Of a DNA stretch of 64,000 bases, positions 61,600 through 64,000 are shown piece after piece. The notes beneath the pieces are model-generated. The model was not told where the DNA came from. It saw only the letters and a program-made list of their open reading frames with translations, and did no database searches. The translations under genes and the position numbers were made by a program. Each line of letters begins with the position of its first letter. Position 1 is the first letter of the stretch. Origin of the DNA: Vibrio sp. MEBiC08052 (GTDB lineage Bacteria; Pseudomonadota; Gammaproteobacteria; Enterobacterales; Vibrionaceae); assembly GCF_001506075.1 (NCBI RefSeq), contig NZ_KQ947476.1:285217-349216 (forward strand), written 5' to 3'.

Positions 61600-62187
61600 A
61601 GACTGAATCCGACTTTCAAGTCGGGATAACTGACTGTTTACTTCATCAACCCGATCACAAAAATCAGCCACCTCAAGCGGGCCAGGAGCAATACGCCACT
61701 CTTCCGTTAAAATCTGTGCAACATGGGATTGGTGACGCTGATGTTGTGTTTGCAGGAAATGACTCAAATCTTTGGCAGCCTGTGTCACCGTATGCGCGAC
61801 AACATCCCCGCTCAGGCGTGATAACCACTCTTCCCAATCCGGCTTACAATCCGTCATCAGTTGAGAAAACTTCTGCGCCAGTTGGATATCACCTTCCAGT
61901 ATCAACTTATCCTGTTTGATCAGTTGCGTGATGTTTGCCTGCTCCCGCAGCTGTGGCAGGATCGATAAGGTCAGAGACAAATAACAATCAGGTGTCCCTT
62001 CGTATCGCGCTAACACATCAATTTGCTGGCTGAAAACAAACGTCAGGGTTTGATCGAGCTCTTTCAGATGAACCTGAATCACATTGCCTTTCAGGCGAGC
62101 AAGCTGACGAATCAGAACAGGATCATCCTGAATCAGTCGGTTCAGAATGGTTTCGATCGTTGCGGTCAGTAAAGGTGCAAATGGCAT
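61579..62187 (-). CDS. ubiJ: UbiJ, ubiquinone biosynthesis accessory factor
   Basis: A 202-residue SCP2-domain protein with FAPLLTATIETILNRLI at the start and a C-terminal coiled coil. It binds ubiquinone intermediates and holds the soluble Ubi metabolon with UbiK. The ATG at 62187 gives the family length; a longer frame has no support. It lies between ubiE and ubiB, as in E. coli. Confidence 0.93.
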   Translation of the reverse strand: MPFAPLLTATIETILNRLIQDDPVLIRQLARLKGNVIQVHLKELDQTLTFVFSQQIDVLARYEGTPDCYLSLTLSILPQLREQANITQLIKQDKLILEGDIQLAQKFSQLMTDCKPDWEEWLSRLSGDVVAHTVTQAAKDLSHFLQTQHQRHQSHVAQILTEEWRIAPGPLEVADFCDRVDEVNSQLSRLESRIQSLTEKLC

Positions 62188-62200
62188 AGGAACCGCCTTG

Positions 62201-62968
62201 TCAGAATTTATAACCACGGTGAAGCGCCACAATACCCGCGGTCAGATTGTAATAACTTACTTGCTCAAAACCGGCATCGGCCATCATCCCTTTTAACGTG
62301 TCCTGATCCGGATGCATCCGGATTGACTCAGCAAGATAACGGTAACTGTCAGCGTCGTTGGCGATGAGCTGGCCCATCTTCGGCAGGAGATGGAACGAAT
62401 AGGTATCGTAGATTTTGGATAACGGCTCGAACACCGGTTTGGAAAATTCCAGCACCAACAGACGTCCGCCGGGTTTCAGTACCCGAAACATCGAGCGGAG
62501 CGCTTGGTCTTTATCTGTGACATTGCGCAGGCAAAAGCTGATCGTGATGCAATCAAAATAATTATCGGGGAACGGTAGTTCTTCCGCATTCGCCTGAACA
62601 TAATGCACATTACCGACAATGCCACTATCGCGCAGTTTATCCCGGCCGACACATAACATTGAATTATTGATATCTGCCAAGACGACATGCCCAGTGTCAC
62701 CCACGATTCGTGAAAACTTTGCTGTCAAATCGCCCGTACCACCGCCGAGATCCAGAATTCTCTGCCCGGCACGAACACCACTGCAATCAATCGTAAATCG
62801 TTTCCATAGTCGGTGAATCCCACCGGACATCAAGTCATTCATGATGTCATACTTCGCTGCGACAGAATGAAAAACTTCTGCCACTTTATGCGCTTTCTCC
62901 GCTTTGGCGACGGTTTCAAAACCAAAATGGGTGGTTTCTTGATTTTCTGCCATTTTTTCAGATTGCAC
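62201..62968 (-). CDS. ubiE: Ubiquinone/menaquinone C-methyltransferase
   Basis: SAM enzyme that C-methylates demethylmenaquinone and the ubiquinone precursor. The protein has THFGFETV, the SAM motif LDLGGGTGDLT and the late GGRLLVLEFSKP. I chose GTG 62968 with AAGGTAGG seven bases upstream (255 residues); ATG 62953 is possible but has no ribosome binding site, and GTG 63004 is less likely. Confidence 0.94.
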   Translation of the reverse strand: MQSEKMAENQETTHFGFETVAKAEKAHKVAEVFHSVAAKYDIMNDLMSGGIHRLWKRFTIDCSGVRAGQRILDLGGGTGDLTAKFSRIVGDTGHVVLADINNSMLCVGRDKLRDSGIVGNVHYVQANAEELPFPDNYFDCITISFCLRNVTDKDQALRSMFRVLKPGGRLLVLEFSKPVFEPLSKIYDTYSFHLLPKMGQLIANDADSYRYLAESIRMHPDQDTLKGMMADAGFEQVSYYNLTAGIVALHRGYKF

Positions 62969-63113
62969 GCCTTTACCTACCTTGCATGATCGAATAGAAG
63001 CCACACATCACATGACCACATCATTCATCATGCTTGATAAACTGATGCCTGATCAACCCATGTGACTGACTGATTGGTTGCGCTAGTTTACTGTATCCCC
63101 TATCGGATGTCTT

Positions 63114-64000
63114 TCAGCAATCGGCAGATTTTGTGCCGACGGATGCGCTGTTATTCTCCCGGTTCTCTTGTGGTAAAACCGTTCCGGATGAGGCGGTATC
63201 AGCGCGAGAATGTTCAAACTTTGTTGTCTCAGATAAGTGTTGTTCAGATAAGCTTTGCCCTGACGGCGTTCGCGTCGGCGACAGGCGTTCTGACCCGGTT
63301 TGTTCAGGCGATGCTGACTCAGACGCCAACGCTTCAGAGCCTGCTCTCCGAGACTCATCAACCCACCGGGAAGCAATCGAACGTTTCACCTCTACGCCCA
63401 ATTGCTTAAAACTTTCCGCCTGACGAATGGCGTTACCACGCCCGCTCGACAGTTTGTTCATGGCACTCTGATAACTCTGCCCGGCCTTGTCTATGGCACT
63501 GCCCAGCGTGTCCATGTCGTCCACGAATAAACGTAATTTGTCATAGAGTTTTGCGGCTTTCTCCGCAATGCGTTGGGCATTTTGATTTTGATATTCATTA
63601 CGCCATAAATTATCGATGGTTCGTAAAGCAACCAGTAATGTGGTTGGACTGACAATAATGATGTTTTGTTCCATCGCATCTTTGACTAAAGCGGGATCCG
63701 CCTGGATTGCCAATTGGAATGCCGGTTCGACCGGAATAAACATCAACACATAATCTAACGTCTGGATGCCTTGCAACTGCTGGTAATCTTTCTTACTCAG
63801 TCCTTTGATATGAGAGCGTATCGCAAGTAAATGTTCACCAAGTGCTTTATCGCGCTCAACGTCACTCTCAGCATGGAAGTAACGTTCGTAGGCTACCAGT
63901 GCCATTTTTGAATCGATCACCACCTGCTTCTCATTCGGCAGGTTGACAATAACATCCGGTTGATAGCGCTTGCCCGCTTCATTTTGCAAACTGACCTGCG
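63114..64000 (-). CDS. rmuC: RmuC, DNA recombination protein (partial)
   Basis: The gene runs off the right edge, so the N-terminus is missing. About 295 residues remain. Visible are the RmuC core YQPDVIVNLPNEKQVVIDSK, FIPVEPAF, SPTTLLVALRTI and LSSGRGNAIRQAE. RmuC limits inversions at short repeats and has a PD-(D/E)XK nuclease-like fold. The last 75 residues are a Ser/Thr/Glu/Gln-rich tail without structure. It lies upstream of ubiE, as in E. coli. Confidence 0.93.
   Translation of the reverse strand, partial: QVSLQNEAGKRYQPDVIVNLPNEKQVVIDSKMALVAYERYFHAESDVERDKALGEHLLAIRSHIKGLSKKDYQQLQGIQTLDYVLMFIPVEPAFQLAIQADPALVKDAMEQNIIIVSPTTLLVALRTIDNLWRNEYQNQNAQRIAEKAAKLYDKLRLFVDDMDTLGSAIDKAGQSYQSAMNKLSSGRGNAIRQAESFKQLGVEVKRSIASRWVDESRRAGSEALASESASPEQTGSERLSPTRTPSGQSLSEQHLSETTKFEHSRADTASSGTVLPQENRENNSASVGTKSADC

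Overview
The window reads as a piece of a Vibrio (Vibrionaceae) primary chromosome. Gene content and order are those found in vibrios not far from the replication origin: lexA-dgkA/plsB, ubiCA, glpEG, rpoH-ftsXEY-rsmD, rhtB/pldB-yigL, the lptM-lysA-dapF-yigA-xerC-yigB operon, cyaA/cyaY, hemCDXY, hemN-yihI, engB, polA, hemB, tatABC and ubiEJB. Three conserved regulatory RNAs also lie where gammaproteobacteria keep them: a CsrB/CsrC-type RNA beside engB, Spot 42 downstream of polA, and a long Vibrio-type RyhB between hemB and polA. Almost every protein is an intact, full-length housekeeping protein. No rRNA gene, confident tRNA gene, CRISPR array or prophage was seen.

Layout. 1-2.2 kb is an unrecognised stretch holding the end of an unknown gene, a 61-residue orphan, a region with three tRNA T-loop-like cores, and a 381-residue membrane-anchored protein of unknown function. 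2.2-18.9 kb is core: yijD-fabR, sthA, a Fur-box-associated methyltransferase, lexA, dgkA, plsB, ubiCA, a FliL-like protein, glpEG, a DnaA-box cluster, rpoH, ftsXEY, rsmD and yhgN. 19-24 kb is more variable: yhhN, a very AT-rich stretch, a 26-residue membrane peptide, an IS4-family element inserted into the loop of a terminator, a HEPN-motif membrane protein, an acyltransferase and dps. 24-28 kb is the EAL-HDOD/rhtB/pldB/yigL group.

28.1-32.6 kb is the clearest accessory island: a compact leftward operon of an Sfp/EntD-type phosphopantetheinyl transferase, an MbtH-like protein and a one-module NRPS with the order adenylation-carrier-condensation and no thioesterase. The three genes look self-sufficient for activating one amino acid and condensing it with another amine or acyl partner. 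This is the best candidate in the window for an undescribed biosynthetic system.

33-64 kb returns to core functions. A lipoprotein/tapT pair is followed by the lysine/diaminopimelate and recombination operon, cAMP synthesis, and haem synthesis (hemCDXY, hemN, hemB). The CsrB/C-type RNA, engB, Spot 42, polA and RyhB come next, then the Tat translocase and the ubiquinone accessory and methylation genes (ubiE, ubiJ, ubiB). The window ends inside rmuC. Iron, carbon and redox control is visible in the DNA: two Fur-like boxes, tandem SOS boxes before lexA, a CRP-like site before cyaA, and a VarA/UvrY-like half-palindrome upstream of the CsrB/C-type RNA.
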